Below, piece by piece: positions 45,937-55,197 of a DNA stretch of 64,000 nucleotides. A program made the translations under genes and the position numbers. This DNA comes from Rhizobium sophoriradicis (GTDB lineage Bacteria; Pseudomonadota; Alphaproteobacteria; Rhizobiales; Rhizobiaceae). The stretch's first letter is position 1; the number at the start of each line of letters is the position of its first letter. The DNA is taken from NCBI RefSeq assembly GCF_003939025.1, contig NZ_RQIH01000018.1:1-64000 (forward strand), in the 5' to 3' direction. The notes beneath the pieces were generated by a model. The model was not told the DNA's origin. It did not search any database and was given only the letters and a program-made list of their open reading frames with translations.

Positions 45937-48576
45937 CTACCAGATGAATGACGGGTCTGGCCCAAATTCGAGATGCACGGACTCGCCGGTGTAGCGTTCA
46001 AGCTTCTCGTTCAGCTGCTTTTCCATTTTGTCGAGCTTCTTCACGCCATTGGCCATATCCCACAGGCCAAGCGCTAGCCCGACGGCCGAGGCAACGAGGC
46101 CGGTGACCAGTCCGGCCGCGGCAAGGCCGGTTTTGGCGGCGCTGCTGAAGATGGTCACGACTTCCGGCGCCACCGTTCCGAGTCCGGAAAAGGCACGGGA
46201 CATGGCATTGGTCAGATAAAGCATCGCCTCGGAGAAACCGATGAGCGCGTTGCCGGTACCGGCAATGCCGCCGATTATTTCGAGCGCGCCCTTGGCGCGG
46301 TCGCCGGCCTTCATCGACCGCGACGCCGAATAGAAGCCGAGGCCGGCCATGGCGAGGCCGCCGGCCGCGCCGAGGATCTTGCCTGCCGCTTCCATCGTCT
46401 TCGGCGAGAAGTTCATCGAGATCCCCTTGCCCCAGCTGCCAGGCTGATTGCCGAAGGCGCTGAACGGTTTGCCGGCAACGTCGAGGTTCTTGCCGAGACC
46501 TTCCATCGTCATGCCGACGATCTGTGTCGCCGAGCCGACCGCAGCGGCGATATCGGCCGGCGTCCACTTGCCGCCGACACCGAGGCCGCGCGCCACCAGC
46601 ACGCTCGACATCGTCAGCATCTGCACGGCGTGCATCAGACCGGCCTTGTACACTTCGGCATCGATGCCGGCAGGTGTCCGGGTCTGGCGCGGCAGATCGA
46701 GCGAATCCTTGAAGGAGGCAAGCGCATCGTCGAGCTTCATACCGCCGCGCATCATCCGCAGAACGCCGTCGACGTCGCGTGCTATGTCCTGTGCCAGGTT
46801 CTGTTTCAGCGTCTCGCCGCCATCGGCCGGGCCGTTTTTGCTGATGAAATCCTCGGCGAAGGTGTTTGCCAACTGGCTGATGGCGTCATTCGTTGCGCCG
46901 GGCACGAAGGTGTCATCCGGACCCGACAGCAGCGGCTCGAGATCGACACCCTGGCCGTCGCCGATATAATGTTCCTTGATGACGTTCGAGAAGGTGACGT
47001 TCGCGGCGTCGAGATGCGCGTCGATATAATCCTGGGGCAGGAGATCGACGAGCGTGTTGAGTTCGGAATAATAATCCTTCAGGGCATCTTCGAAGCTCTT
47101 GCCGGCGCTCAGCGCCCGGTCGATCGCCTTGCCGCCGCCGATATCGATCAGATAGGCGTCTTCGATGTTGGTGAGCAGATCGGAATTCGCCGGGCGTTGC
47201 AGATATTCCTTCATGCCGCTCGCGAAGATATCCGAGAGATGCTGCTGCGTCGCCGGATCGGCCGTCAGCTTTTCGATCCGCGCATCGAGGTCCTTGCCGA
47301 CGCGCTCGCCATCGGGCACGCTGTCGCCATACTGGTTCATATAGCCATTGAACTGCTGTTTGATCTCGATGAGATCGTAGAGCAGCGTCGCCTTCTGTTC
47401 CGGCGTCAGCTGGTCGAGGTGGTCCATGTTGTCGGGCGCGACGAAATCCCGGCTCACGTCCTTCACGGCGTCGCCGAGAATGCCGTATTTGAGTTCGTCG
47501 AGCTTCTTCAGCGTCGGCTCATAGGCGGTCGACGGAGCGTAGCCGCGCAGCAGCTTGCTTTCCAGGATGTCGTTCTCGTCGATCGGGCGCTCCACGACCG
47601 GCTCGATGGCATCCGAGCCCGACATGACAAGGTCCATCTTCTTGAGGCTCGATGTCAGATAGTCGCTGTCGATATAGGGCAGATCGAGATTTTGGATGGT
47701 CTTGCTCCAGCCATTGTCCTTGGTGCCGAACATACGCTCGGCGATCCAGGCGTCGCCGCCGCTGCCGGCGAAGAAGCGTCCGTCACCTGAGCCGTTGGCG
47801 GCGATCTCCTTGCCGGCCAGCCCAGTGCCGACCATGATCATAGCCATGACGTCGTTGAAGGAATAGCTGGCGAGATTGCTGGAAGGCAGCGGCGAGAAAT
47901 TCTTGTCCCAGTCCGGATTGGCCGGCATCTTCGAGACGAGGCTGGCGCTCATGACGAGCCCTTCCAGCGCGGTCTGCACCGCGTGACGGTAACCCCAGAC
48001 TTCCTTGCCGCCGGGAGCGATCAGACGCGAGGTCAGGCGCTCCAGGTTGCCGGCGAGATCGCCAATGCCGATTTCTCCCGCGCCAACCTTGTCGAGCAGC
48101 GGACCGAGAAGCGCCTTGACGTCGGCCTTGAACCTGTCGCGGACCTCGACGCTGTCTCCCCCGTAAAACTGGTTGGCCATCGCCTCGATGGTCGGGTTGA
48201 ACAGGTGAGTGATATTATTGGGCACGGTGCTGCCGAATTCGGAAGCGGCAACCTTTTTCAAGCCGTCCAGGTCGATCTTGAGATCGTTGCCCGGGTCGGT
48301 TTCGGGCGTGCTCACCTTTGCATCGACCAGGATCGCGGTGGCGCCGCTTTTGCTCTGGGTAAATCCGACGAAGCCCCGCGCAGCGGAGATGTCGAGTGCC
48401 TGCCCGTTGCCGCTCGGCGCGATCTTGCGTATTTCGCCGGCGTCGATGGTTTTTGTCGATGCAGAACGGCCAGTCACGTCTTTCTGGCCGAGGTCCACGA
48501 CCAGGGTTTCGACCTCTTTCGATCCGCTGCCAACACGTTCCAACATGATTTCGTCACTCCTGATCGACGGCCGCAC
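45937..48576 (-). CDS. Large HrpK-like T3SS protein 2, chimeric (putative translocator/effector)
   Basis: An 879-residue paralogue of the neighbouring protein. Residues about 1-96 are unique and polar. Residues about 97-312 are the near-copy of the middle of protein 1. The remainder resembles the protein 1 family at lower identity, first its N-terminal helical module (LTPEQKATLLYDLIEIKQQF) and then its hydrophobic C-terminus (GGLAMAGLGFYSASRSMKAG, AAAGLVTGLVASAVGLALGL). The shared module therefore sits out of order. No Sec signal. A role as translocator or effector is inferred from hrpK-like character and context. Confidence 0.7.
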   Translation of the reverse strand: MRPSIRSDEIMLERVGSGSKEVETLVVDLGQKDVTGRSASTKTIDAGEIRKIAPSGNGQALDISAARGFVGFTQSKSGATAILVDAKVSTPETDPGNDLKIDLDGLKKVAASEFGSTVPNNITHLFNPTIEAMANQFYGGDSVEVRDRFKADVKALLGPLLDKVGAGEIGIGDLAGNLERLTSRLIAPGGKEVWGYRHAVQTALEGLVMSASLVSKMPANPDWDKNFSPLPSSNLASYSFNDVMAMIMVGTGLAGKEIAANGSGDGRFFAGSGGDAWIAERMFGTKDNGWSKTIQNLDLPYIDSDYLTSSLKKMDLVMSGSDAIEPVVERPIDENDILESKLLRGYAPSTAYEPTLKKLDELKYGILGDAVKDVSRDFVAPDNMDHLDQLTPEQKATLLYDLIEIKQQFNGYMNQYGDSVPDGERVGKDLDARIEKLTADPATQQHLSDIFASGMKEYLQRPANSDLLTNIEDAYLIDIGGGKAIDRALSAGKSFEDALKDYYSELNTLVDLLPQDYIDAHLDAANVTFSNVIKEHYIGDGQGVDLEPLLSGPDDTFVPGATNDAISQLANTFAEDFISKNGPADGGETLKQNLAQDIARDVDGVLRMMRGGMKLDDALASFKDSLDLPRQTRTPAGIDAEVYKAGLMHAVQMLTMSSVLVARGLGVGGKWTPADIAAAVGSATQIVGMTMEGLGKNLDVAGKPFSAFGNQPGSWGKGISMNFSPKTMEAAGKILGAAGGLAMAGLGFYSASRSMKAGDRAKGALEIIGGIAGTGNALIGFSEAMLYLTNAMSRAFSGLGTVAPEVVTIFSSAAKTGLAAAGLVTGLVASAVGLALGLWDMANGVKKLDKMEKQLNEKLERYTGESVHLEFGPDPSFIW
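47641..48286 (-). repeat. 646-bp direct repeat, copy 2 (inside hrpK-like gene 2)
   Basis: Partner of 44000-44645 in the same orientation. The encoded segments are about 88-90% identical by eye. Sequence similarity falls sharply outside the boundaries. Confidence 0.9.
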
Positions 48577-48867
48577 CCTGAACGGAGGCCCGGAAAGCCT
48601 CGTTAGGTCAGAAGTTTTTCAGTGATATGACAAATGGGTGCTATCGGAGCGGCAAAATTGAACCATTGACCCCCACATAGCTTCCAAATTATACCGCAGT
48701 ACAAATGCTGGTGACACCGCAGTCGCCAAGGTGCGGCGCAATAGAGCACGCTCCCGTAGGGAATGCGCTCACGAGACAGATCGAAGTCGGTCCTCGGGCT
48801 CGGTTTTCAGACTGCATTGTCCGGCAAATCGGTATAAGCCGTCCTCTCGAACAAATCAGGGGACAAC
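48577..48867. other. Intergenic, promoter region of hrpK-like gene 2
   Basis: Just under 300 bases. A short GACCCCCA run near 48670 resembles an IS21-type end, too short to call. No gene. Confidence 0.3.
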
Positions 48868-49077
48868 ATGGAAACCGTGGAAATCAGCAGCCGCAGCGAC
48901 TTCGGCCTTTGGGCAATTGAGCGGGCGCGGGAAATCATAACGTCCGAGGGAACTGCTTTTGCGATGGCCGCTCGCGATATGGACGACGAGGCGCTTGCAA
49001 ACGCTGCAGCCGCGCTAGGCAAGGCCATCAGCGATGCGATGGTGGAAGTGTTTGACGGCCTGATAGATGAATCGTGA
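48868..49077 (+). CDS. Small hypothetical protein
   Basis: A 69-residue acidic, helical protein (VEISSRSDFGLWAIERAREI, then a MAARDMDDEALANAAAALGK stretch). It has a good ribosome binding site (AGGGGACAAC) directly before the ATG. It lies alone between the T3SS island and the AbiE module. No family recognised. Confidence 0.55.
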   Translation: METVEISSRSDFGLWAIERAREIITSEGTAFAMAARDMDDEALANAAAALGKAISDAMVEVFDGLIDES

Positions 49078-49159
49078 TTGTGAAGAGACAGCGGGTCACT
49101 GACCGATAAAAATTGGTCAGCACCGTCCGGGCTCGCCGTCTTCCCCTCTCATTGCAAAC

Positions 49160-49187
49160 TGTCAGAAACTTGCATATATTTCTGACA
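49160..49187 (+). promoter_or_regulatory. Inverted repeat operator upstream of AbiEi-like antitoxin
   Basis: TGTCAGAAA and TTTCTGACA form a perfect 9-bp inverted repeat separated by 10 bases, ending 36 bases before the antitoxin ATG. AbiEi antitoxins are known to repress their own operon by binding inverted repeats, so this is the probable site. Confidence 0.7.
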
Positions 49188-49222
49188 AGAGAAATGCCAT
49201 GCAAAAGCTGACATAGCAAATC

Positions 49223-49792
49223 ATGGGACATGCTGAACGACTGCCGGAAGGATCCGCGCTTTCGGCAAAGAGTTTTTTGCATCTCGGAAATCGAGCCGCC
49301 CTGGATCAGGCTCTGTCGCGCCTGGCCGAGCGTGGCGAGCTCGTCCGGGCGGGCCGTGGTATCTATATGCGGCCCGTCAAAAGTCGCTTTGGCAGTCGGC
49401 CGCCGACGGTCGAACAGGCCGTAGAGGCGGTGGCGCAGCAGCGCGGTGAGGTCATCGTCTCGAATGGCGCCGCCGCGGCAAATGCCCTGGGCCTGACCTC
49501 CCAGGTCCCGGTCCGCTCCGTCTACCTGACATCCGGCCGTAGCCGGACGATGACCCTTGGACAGCAGACGGTCGAGCTCAAGCACGTGCCGCGCTGGCAA
49601 TTGGCCTTGGCCGATCGACCTGCTGGCGTGGCGGTCCGCGCACTTGCATGGCTTGGGCCGGAGAGGGCCGATGAAGCACTGTCGCGGATCAAGCGAAAGC
49701 TGCCGCCGGAGGCGTTCGGCGAGCTGGTGGCGGCGGCTCCGCAGTTTCCGACCTGGCTTGCAAGAAGCGTAGGAAGGGCTGCGCATCGCTGA
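49223..49792 (+). CDS. AbiEi-family (DUF6088) antitoxin
   Basis: A 189-residue protein. The N-terminal winged helix (ALDQALSRLAERGELVRAGR, then GIYMRP) and the following SRFGSRPPTVEQAVEAVAQQ are typical of the type IV antitoxin AbiEi / DUF6088. The C-terminal half carries the conserved NALGLTSQVPVRSVYLTSGR. It normally neutralises the AbiEii nucleotidyltransferase toxin and represses the operon. It looks intact although the toxin downstream is broken. Confidence 0.85.
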   Translation: MGHAERLPEGSALSAKSFLHLGNRAALDQALSRLAERGELVRAGRGIYMRPVKSRFGSRPPTVEQAVEAVAQQRGEVIVSNGAAAANALGLTSQVPVRSVYLTSGRSRTMTLGQQTVELKHVPRWQLALADRPAGVAVRALAWLGPERADEALSRIKRKLPPEAFGELVAAAPQFPTWLARSVGRAAHR

Positions 49793-50799
49793 TCTATTCC
49801 TGAGCTTGTCAAAGATGACCGGCGCGAAGCCTTGGCTGTGGCAGCCGACCACAGCGGACGGCCCATTCATCTCCTCGAAAAGGATGTCTGGGTCGTCTGG
49901 ACGCTGCAGACGCTCTTTTCGTCCAAGCTCGGTGAGCATCTCGTCTTCAAGGGCGGCACCTCGCTTTCGAAAGCCTACGGTGTCATCAAAAGGTTCTCCG
50001 AGGATGTCGACCTGACCTACGATATCCGCGCCCTGGCGCCGGACTGTTGGCGACAATGACGAAGCACTGCCGAAAACCCGCAGCGAGGAGAAACACTGGA
50101 CCAGCGAGGTGCGAAAGCGGCTTCCGGTCTGGGTGGCGGGCTCGGTGGAGCCGGTTATGGCGCGTTGCGCGTTCAATCTCTTCCGGCGGCAATCCGCCTC
50201 GAGGACGATACGCTCTACCTCGACTATGAAGCGGTGAGCAGCGGATCCGGCTATGTCGCCCCGAGCGTCATGCTCGAATTCGGAGCGCGTCGACCGGCGA
50301 GCCGGCCAGTATCCGCGATATCGACTGTGACGCGTCGGGCCAGGTTGATGGTGTCGAATTTCCGAAAGCGAGTCCCCGCGTCATGCACGCGGAGCGGACG
50401 TTCTGGGAGAAAGCGACCGCCATCCATGTCTTCTGCCTGCAGGAGCGCCTTCGCGGCGATCGTTTTGCCCGCCACTGGCATGATGTCGTCCGGCTGGACG
50501 ATGCTGGTTTCGCCGACAAAGCATCCGCGGATCGGCAACTCGCCAATGCCGTGGCGAAACACAAATCCATGTTTTTTGCGGAAAAGGCGGCCGACCGCTC
50601 GCCCATCGACTACGCCGCAGCCGTCAACGGCAATCTGGTTCTGACGCCATCCGGAGAAGGTCTGCGTGCGCTCGGCGAGGATTACGTGCGCATGGTCGAC
50701 GACGGCCTGCTGCTCGGCGATTCCGAGCCGTTCGAGCACCTGATCGAGCGATGCACGCAAATTCAGGCGCATGCCAACAAAAGCGACGCGTCAAAATAA
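49793..50799 (+). pseudogene. AbiEii-like nucleotidyltransferase toxin, frameshifted
   Basis: The toxin is visible in several frames. ELVKDDRREALAVAADHSGR, then HLLEKDVWVVWTLQTLFSS and the catalytic block LVFKGGTSLSKAYGVIKRFS-EDVDLTYDIR, run to about 50040. A middle part is shifted (VMLEFGARR). The C-terminal part is intact from 50383 (HAERTFWEKATAIHVFCLQE, ARHWHDVV). At least two frameshifts and an early frame change near 49812 break it. The active-site GGTSLSK and EDVDL are present, so the loss is recent. Confidence 0.85.
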
Positions 50800-51039
50800 G
50801 CAATTGCCGGCCCACAGCCGCACCTGCCCATTACTGTGAGTGCCCTGTCACCGACGCGGTTTGGCTTCGCGCCAATTATTAGGCGTTTGCTCGTGGCAGG
50901 CACCCTTGATGTGATGAGAGTGACCCGGTTATTCCGGCTCCGGCCTCGGCGAGGATGTGGCCAAATACCGCACGGGCGCGGGTTCGTTTGAGGAAAGTTG
51001 CGCCACGTAAAACGAAGATCCGGTGTGTTTGCAGTGAAG
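50800..51039. other. Intergenic, nothing identified
   Basis: A 240-base region between the AbiEii remnant and the copD remnant without coding signals. Confidence 0.3.
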
Positions 51040-51500
51040 GCATTCCAATTCCCAATTTCAATCTCGCCGGAAGCCCGAGCAAGCTCAAAATCGCTGACGC
51101 GAGAATCGACACGGATGTTCCACTTGCCGCAACGGCACGTTCTCGCGCCAAGTGCCATCCTCCCACTGGCGCGCCGCACGCTTGATTGGCTCTATTCCCG
51201 CAGGGGGGGTCGACAAGACGACGGTCACTTCTTGGCGTCCAGCGGATCGATGTCGCCTTTCATCAGGAAGGCCGCAATCTCGACAGGGCCAGCGCGCCCG
51301 GGCGTGACGATGATTTTTGCCATCGCCTTGTCTGAATGAAGATGCGTCGAAGCCGGCTGTGCTGCCGCAGCGATAGGCGCGCGGTGGCGGCGTGAATCGC
51401 CAAGTTGCCGCAACGGCCAGCACGAGGAACTCGACCAACGTCTCGGCGGCGAAATAGCGGAAGGTGCATTCCGGTAAACCACGGCGATCGAAACTTAAAT
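51040..51500 (-). pseudogene. C-terminal remnant of copper resistance protein CopD
   Basis: The minus strand encodes the end of a CopD-type protein. It has a last membrane helix (LVEFLVLAVAATWRFTPPPR), then STHLHSDKAMAKIIVTPGRA, IDPLDAKKVTVVLSTPPAGI and EPIKRAARQ. A frameshift then leads to WNIRVDSRVSDFELARASGE. The membrane domain upstream is absent, so the gene is non-functional. It abuts the DUF1007 gene on the other strand. Confidence 0.75.
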
Positions 51501-51530
51501 CCGTCGCAATCTTCTCGACACTCACGTAGC

Positions 51531-52190
51531 ATGAGCCTCGCGAACAAACGCCGCCACGCCACTATGGCAATTTCACTTCTCCTCCTCGGGATGCCGACTA
51601 ACACGTTCGCCCATCCCCATATCTTCGTTGATGCGAAATTCGAGGCGGTCGCGGCGCCCGATGGAAGCCTCCAGGAGCTGCGCGACACATGGCAGTTCGA
51701 TGAGGTGTTTTCGTCGTCAGTGCTGCTCGACTACGACAAGAACCGCAACAATGCCCTCGACCCTGCGGAAGTTGCTGCCGTCGCCAAAACAGTCCGGGAG
51801 TCGCTTGCGCAGTACAACTATTATATGAACATCACGATCAATGGGAAAACACTCGCGCTTGCGAAGCCGGACATCCTGCATGGGACCTATGAGAACGGCT
51901 CCCTCACCCTGTCTTTCGCACAGAAGCCAATGGCCAAGACGCCGCTCAAAGGATTGATTGTTTTCGGCGTTTATGATCCGACACTCTATACTGCTCTCGA
52001 TTTTGCCAGCGATGCCGATCTGAAAATCTCGGGCGAAGGCTTTAGCGGTTGCACTCACAAAGTCGTCAGGCCTGGCTCGAAAGAAATCCTTTCCGAAAAT
52101 CAGGCGATGCTGACGACGATGTTCTTCAACGATCCAGTGGGCACAGACTACTCGCAGATTGTTGCGACCCGATTGGAAGTGCGCTGTTAA
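51531..52190 (+). CDS. DUF1007 family exported protein
   Basis: A 219-residue protein starting at the ATG at 51531, with a signal peptide (MAISLLLLGMPTNTFA) and then AHPHIFVDAKFEAVAAPDGS, the hallmark start of DUF1007. DWQFDE-like (LRDTWQFDEVFSSSVLLDYD) and ALDPAEVAAV follow. Members are periplasmic and usually sit directly upstream of a nickel/cobalt permease (RcnA/NiCoT type). Here the permease is absent and an L,D-transpeptidase-like gene follows, so the protein is orphaned. Confidence 0.85.
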   Translation: MSLANKRRHATMAISLLLLGMPTNTFAHPHIFVDAKFEAVAAPDGSLQELRDTWQFDEVFSSSVLLDYDKNRNNALDPAEVAAVAKTVRESLAQYNYYMNITINGKTLALAKPDILHGTYENGSLTLSFAQKPMAKTPLKGLIVFGVYDPTLYTALDFASDADLKISGEGFSGCTHKVVRPGSKEILSENQAMLTTMFFNDPVGTDYSQIVATRLEVRC

Positions 52191-52291
52191 GGAGTGTCGA
52201 GGCATAATTGCGAACTATCGAACCTCGTTGTCGCCTCTGTCATGATGATCGATGTCATTCAGGTCTTTGTTTACATCACGGAGAGCACCAG

Positions 52292-53278
52292 ATGCGTTCC
52301 AGGCTCAACCTTTTGCTAGCAACGGGGTTGGTCATCCTGGCACCAATGCTGTCCGGATCAACTCCCGCACGTGCCGCGGGCAAGAGTTCGCCTTTCCCGG
52401 CTTGGATAGCAGACTACGTCGGCGACGGGAAAGGCCAGATCACGCGCGTGGTTCTGGAGCGGGCGCGGAGGTTATATCTGGAGAAGGTCGCGGAGGGAAC
52501 GGTCAAGAACGCCTGTTACTTCGCAATGGATGCGACACGACCCAACGATCTGACAGTTGGCCGGTTCTACGTGATCTGCGAGGCGAAGCAGTCGTTTCGG
52601 GTGATCTCGGCAGGGCATGGTGGCGGCCTCAACCTCCCTGGCGTGGTCAACTTCTCCAACGGCCGGGAATGCGCTAAGAATTTTGGCAACGCGCTGGACT
52701 CAAACTTGACCGCCGGCGCGTATCTGACAAGCGAGATCAAGACCTCGTTCAAAGGCTATTATCTGGCGCCTTCTAACAGAGAGGCGGTTTTGACCCGCTC
52801 GTTTGTTCAATTCGATGGGATCGGCGATACCGCCAACGCCAGACAACGCGCCATCGGCGGGCATGCTGCGGCGCTCGTCTCTGGGATCTGCATGCAGAAA
52901 AAGCCGGAGAGCCCATATGCCGATCGGAAAGGCTATGTCCCTGTCGGGAAGTTGGTCACCTATGCGGGCGGGCGAAGCGACGGATGCACCAGCTGGTCGC
53001 CGGAAGAGACCCCGGAAGTCTTGTCGATGGTCAAGGATAATCCGACGACGCTCTATATCTACCCGGAGGCGCGCGACATCGCCGCGGTCGGCCGGGCAAC
53101 GACATCGGGCAAGTCGCCAGTAAGCGCTGGATCATACTGGAACGCTACCTGCCTTGGCGAGATCGGCTCTCCGCAGTTCTGGCCGAAAGAGCGGCTGGAG
53201 CCGATCATCGCAAGATATAAGCAGGATCATCCAGCACCACCGCCGCGTCCAATTCCCCTCTGCCAAGCATCCAATTGA
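52292..53278 (+). CDS. Exported murein L,D-transpeptidase-like protein (YkuD_2 type)
   Basis: A 328-residue protein from the ATG at 52292, with a signal peptide (LLLATGLVILAPMLSGSTPA). It shows the layout of the YkuD_2-type L,D-transpeptidase catalytic family: FSNGRECAKNFGNALDSNLT, TAGAYLTSEIKTSFKGYYLA, DTANARQRAIGGHAAALVS and the Cys motif GGRSDGCTSW, where Ser-x-Gly-Cys is the likely active site. Such enzymes cross-link or edit peptidoglycan in the periplasm. The frame open to 52208 adds residues before the signal. Confidence 0.78.
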   Translation: MRSRLNLLLATGLVILAPMLSGSTPARAAGKSSPFPAWIADYVGDGKGQITRVVLERARRLYLEKVAEGTVKNACYFAMDATRPNDLTVGRFYVICEAKQSFRVISAGHGGGLNLPGVVNFSNGRECAKNFGNALDSNLTAGAYLTSEIKTSFKGYYLAPSNREAVLTRSFVQFDGIGDTANARQRAIGGHAAALVSGICMQKKPESPYADRKGYVPVGKLVTYAGGRSDGCTSWSPEETPEVLSMVKDNPTTLYIYPEARDIAAVGRATTSGKSPVSAGSYWNATCLGEIGSPQFWPKERLEPIIARYKQDHPAPPPRPIPLCQASN

Positions 53279-53516
53279 AAAGCGGGTGGCATCTGAGAAA
53301 ACGATCGTCGTTTTGAATGTCACCTTTAGCTTTGACGACCAAAGTCCTCTGCGTATAACATTGCTGCAGCAGCCTCCTCGTCGCCGCCAATGCTTGGAGC
53401 ACACTGAGATGGAACTCGCTCGTTCTATCCTGAATGCCGCGACACTCGCAACCTCGGGAACCACAGGCACAAACACGCACGAATTTTGCTTTTCCTCGCA
53501 GGGCAAAATTATTCTG
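53279..53516. other. Intergenic, nothing identified
   Basis: A 240-base gap between the transpeptidase-like gene and the ISNCY remnant without recognisable content. Confidence 0.3.
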
Positions 53517-54480
53517 GCAGGGTGCTGCTGGCGAGCGCCCGGCAGGAGAAGCTGGAAAGTGGCAAGGTCGTGCGCGTCGACAGCACGTCACCGCCGCACT
53601 GATCCATGAGCCGAGCGACCGTAGCCTATTATGGGACGCTGTCCGGGTGACGGTGCGGCTGTTGCAGCAGGCCGTGGCACTGGGTAGAGCCATCCCATGG
53701 CACGACCACCGCCGCGCGGCAAAGAAGCGGGCTCGAGCGATCGAATACCCGCGGCCGCCCCAAACGGATCAAGCACTACCGCGAACTGCTCAAGATCACG
53801 CGCACGACCTTGAGTTATCTGCAGCAGGCGAGTGAACAGTTGCCCCTGACGGCTGGCCCGGCCGGCGAACTGTGGCAGACCCAGCCCCGCCACTATAAGC
53901 TGCTGATCGACCGGATCATCGGCCAGACCGAACGGCGGGTCCTGGCCGGCGAGCCGGTGCCGGCTGGCGAGAAGCTGGTGAGCCTCTTCGAGCCGCATGC
54001 CGACATCATCGTCGAAGGCAGCCGCGACGTCGACTACGGCCACAAACTCAATCTGACCACCGGCAGAAGCGGACTGGTCCTCGACCTCGTCGTCGAAACC
54101 GGCAACCGGCAGACAGCAAGCGTTTGCTGCCGATGCTGGAACGCCACATCGCCTTTTATGGCCAGGCGCCGCATCAGGGCCGGCTATGCCAGCCGCGATA
54201 ATTTGAGCCGAGCCAAAGCCTGCGGCATCCGCGACATGGCCTTCCACAAGAAGTGCGGCCTCAAGATCGAAGATATGGTCGGTAGCCGGGGTCTATCGCA
54301 AGCTCAGAAACTTCCGCGCCGGCATCGAGGCCGGCATCTCATGTTTGAAACGCGCTTGTGGCTTGGGGCGCTGCACCTGGCGTGGGCTCGACCACTTCAA
54401 GGCTTATGTCTGGTCATCGGTGGTCGCTTACAATCTCGCCCTCTTTGCCCGCCTCCGGCCGGATCGTCGGCGTTGGTGAG
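53517..54480 (+). pseudogene. ISNCY-family transposase remnant
   Basis: Pieces of one transposase run along the plus strand in shifting frames. They are QEKLESGKVVRVDSTVTAAL, then IHEPSDRSLLWDAVRVTVRL, YLQQASEQLPLTAGPAGELW, SLFEPHADIIVEGSRDVDYG, HKLNLTTGRSGLVLDLVVET, GYASRDNLSRAKACGIRDMA, FHKKCGLKIEDMVGSR, and SSVVAYNLALFARLRP. The N-terminus is missing and three or more frameshifts are present. It is inactive. Confidence 0.85.
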
Positions 54481-54585
54481 GCGAACAATGCTGTCCGCGA
54501 TGGCGAGGACGTTCTTCGACCGGTGGCCGATCCGTCAGCAGCCGATGCTCGGACGCTTCCAGCGCCTCTATCCGCCGGTACTCCG

Positions 54586-54994
54586 TCATGTCGATTTACG
54601 ATCCGAAAAATAAAGCATCCTTCCGTCGTCCCCATGGATGGGACTTAAATGCAAGCGGTTCCAGAACTGCTCCCCGTTCTTCTTATAATTCAAGATCTCG
54701 ACGCTCACCTCCCGCTCGTCGGCGATGCAGCGCGAAGTTCGGCGACGGCGATCGGAGACGTCGCCGGGCCCTAAAGGAAACGACAATTCCGGCCCAGCAC
54801 CTCTCCGGCGGCGCAACCGGTCAGCTCGAGGAATGATCTGTAGGCCAGCCCGATCGGCAGATCCGGCTTGCGCGCGTCATTGACGACCATCGGCATCCTA
54901 TTCGTTCGAACGCGACCGCCGCAAGTTCTTTCCGGTCGGCCAAGGCTGCTTCTGACGATACCGAAGGTAAGTCTTTGTCAAATTGGGTCGTCAT
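54586..54994 (-). pseudogene. LOV-domain sensor remnant (blue-light receptor type)
   Basis: From the ATG at 54994 the minus strand encodes TTQFDKDLPSVSSEAALADR. A second frame follows with MPMVVNDARKPDLPIGLAYR, SFLELTGCAAGEVLGRNCRF-L, then a third with REVSVEILNYKKNGEQFWNR, LHLSPIHGDDGRMLYF. This is a flavin-binding LOV core; GRNCRFL contains the photoactive Cys. Two frameshifts break it and the sequence is lost after LYF, so any kinase domain is gone. It lies divergently from the PAS-HWE kinase. Confidence 0.82.
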
Positions 54995-55197
54995 CCTTCC
55001 ACGCTCAATAAGAGGTCCGATAACGTCGCACGCCGTCTTTTTCCTAAAAGACGATCGACCGACTTGGCCTATGCGGCAGGCTTCCCGACCAGCCCGTCCG
55101 GGAGTCACGGTTCGATGGCGTTGTCATTGCGCCTGTATGGGATGAGGTAAGGCAATTCCGCTTGCGCGACCGGAAGGATCAGGCGCAGAATAAAATC

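Noticed and set aside
48660..48680. Possible IS21-type terminal sequence (GACCCCCA)
   Set aside because: Too short and without a partner repeat or transposase nearby.
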